A program made the position numbers and the translations under genes. 64,000 bases of DNA, taken from GCA-002733465 sp965230525 (GTDB taxonomy: Bacteria > Pseudomonadota > Gammaproteobacteria > Enterobacterales > Kangiellaceae). Shown here piece by piece: positions 63,387 through 64,000 of the stretch. The notes beneath the pieces were generated by a model. The model was given only the letters and a program-made list of their open reading frames with translations. It made no database searches and was not told the DNA's origin. Numbering within the stretch: the stretch's first letter is position 1; every line of letters starts with the position of its first letter. The stretch covers positions 4,588,001 to 4,652,000 of the forward strand of contig OZ246008.1 of assembly GCA_965230525.1 (NCBI GenBank), written 5' to 3'.

Positions 63387-64000
63387 ATGACAAACAAAGC
63401 CGTACTGCTCGCTAATTTGGGTTCCCCAGACGACTGCACTGAACAACCCGTTCGAGAATATTTAAATCAATTTTTGATGGACCCATACGTCATCCAGCTA
63501 CCTTGGTTGCTTAGGCGCATGATTGTCAGTCTTTTGGTGTTACCAAAGCGGCCGAAAGAATCAGCGGAGGCCTACGCCCAAGTTTGGACCGAAGAAGGCT
63601 CGCCACTGGTGGTGTTTTCCGAGCAACAACGAGCATTGCTTGCAGAACAAACAGACGTCCCAGTTCACCTTGCCATGCGTTACGGTAACCCAAGCATTGA
63701 AAGCCAATTGTTGGCGATAGCTGAAAATCCACAAGCCGACACGGTGCTTTTTATCCCACTTTACCCGCATTATGCAGACAGTACGGTGACAACCTCGATC
63801 AAAGAGGCTGAGCGAGTTATCGAACAACACAAGTTGCCACTAAAACTAGAAGTTAAAGATGTTTTTTACAATGATCCTTTGTATATCGATGCGCTAGTCA
63901 AAAGCTCCGCCCCCTTTATCCAGCCTTTGAAAGCGGATAACCCTGAAAATACACCTCATTTATTGTTTAGCTATCATGGACTACCAGAGCAGCATATAAC
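63387..64000 (+). CDS. hemH: Ferrochelatase (3' end beyond window)
   Basis: The frame opens with ATG at 63387 and runs off the end, giving about 204 residues of the usual 320-370. N-terminus KAVLLANLGSPDDCTEQPVREYLNQFL and middle RYGNPSIESQL are diagnostic, and the visible end reaches the catalytic HGLPEQH (His near 199). Inserts Fe2+ into protoporphyrin IX, the last step of protohaem synthesis, which would serve the cytochromes encoded elsewhere in this window. No strong ribosome binding site seen. Confidence 0.97.
   Translation, partial: MTNKAVLLANLGSPDDCTEQPVREYLNQFLMDPYVIQLPWLLRRMIVSLLVLPKRPKESAEAYAQVWTEEGSPLVVFSEQQRALLAEQTDVPVHLAMRYGNPSIESQLLAIAENPQADTVLFIPLYPHYADSTVTTSIKEAERVIEQHKLPLKLEVKDVFYNDPLYIDALVKSSAPFIQPLKADNPENTPHLLFSYHGLPEQHI

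Overview
The window looks like a chromosomal segment of a low-to-mid GC, probably marine, heterotrophic gammaproteobacterium. Reasons: gammaproteobacterial housekeeping families (RdgC, YceH, YqhA, YbcJ, FabV, PilU, DUF3581, DUF3718, IlvIH with a classical attenuator, a YeeN-type YebC protein), three proteins with GlyGly-CTERM tails (substrates of the type II secretion/rhombosortase route), several secreted or lipid-anchored peptidases, and a TonB-dependent receptor. A member of the Kangiella/Aliikangiella/Pleionea neighbourhood would fit, but this is inference from gene content only. I see no rRNA, tRNA, CRISPR, insertion sequence or prophage.

Layout. 1-2866 (minus strand): a redox operon of a hemerythrin-like protein, a NAD(P)H/FAD/[2Fe-2S] oxidoreductase fused to a membrane domain with paired histidines, and a membrane-anchored multihaem cytochrome c cut by the window edge. 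3275-7897: two secreted GlyGly-CTERM proteins (BNR beta-propeller and M28 aminopeptidase). 8055-14560: YceH, M1 aminopeptidase lipoprotein, cytosolic BtuF-like protein, a lipoprotein and a DUF4412-like protein. 14658-26406: an envelope/stress gene region with a YqjD-YqjE-YqjK-like operon, AI-2E-family transporter, TPR lipoprotein, LysR regulator, an ECF sigma factor with its DGPF (YCII) partner, a DUF1328 protein, a small charged lipoprotein, a sigma-54 activator and a divergent double-BON protein. 26609-34633: mixed small secreted, membrane and regulatory genes. 34649-37032: ilvIH with leader peptide and attenuator. 37427-39535: a persulfide dioxygenase / TauE exporter / DUF442 sulfur operon behind a perfect 16-bp palindrome. 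39549-46965: PqqB-like hydrolase, secreted cyclophilin, prolyl oligopeptidase, FabV, DUF3300 protein. 46962-49279: PilU and two small genes. 49503-53886: TonB receptor, EAL-HDOD protein, DUF4097-like protein. 54132-64000: RecQ, YqhA, PAF-acetylhydrolase-like lipoprotein, a degenerate membrane-anchored DnaQ-like protein, RdgC, YbcJ, a DmdC-like acyl-CoA dehydrogenase and the 5' part of hemH.

The most interesting signals are: (1) three sequences matching the sigma-54 -24/-12 promoter (GG-N10-GC) upstream of the YqjD-like operon, the DUF1328 gene and the BON gene, the last one divergent from a sigma-54 activator with a degenerate receiver, which together suggest a local sigma-54 envelope-stress regulon; (2) the fused transmembrane electron conduit next to a multihaem cytochrome; (3) a complete ilv attenuator whose parts can all be read; (4) a membrane-anchored exonuclease-fold protein that has lost its catalytic acids; (5) a series of short intergenic tandem repeats of different periods (7, 13, 17, 19, 20 bp).
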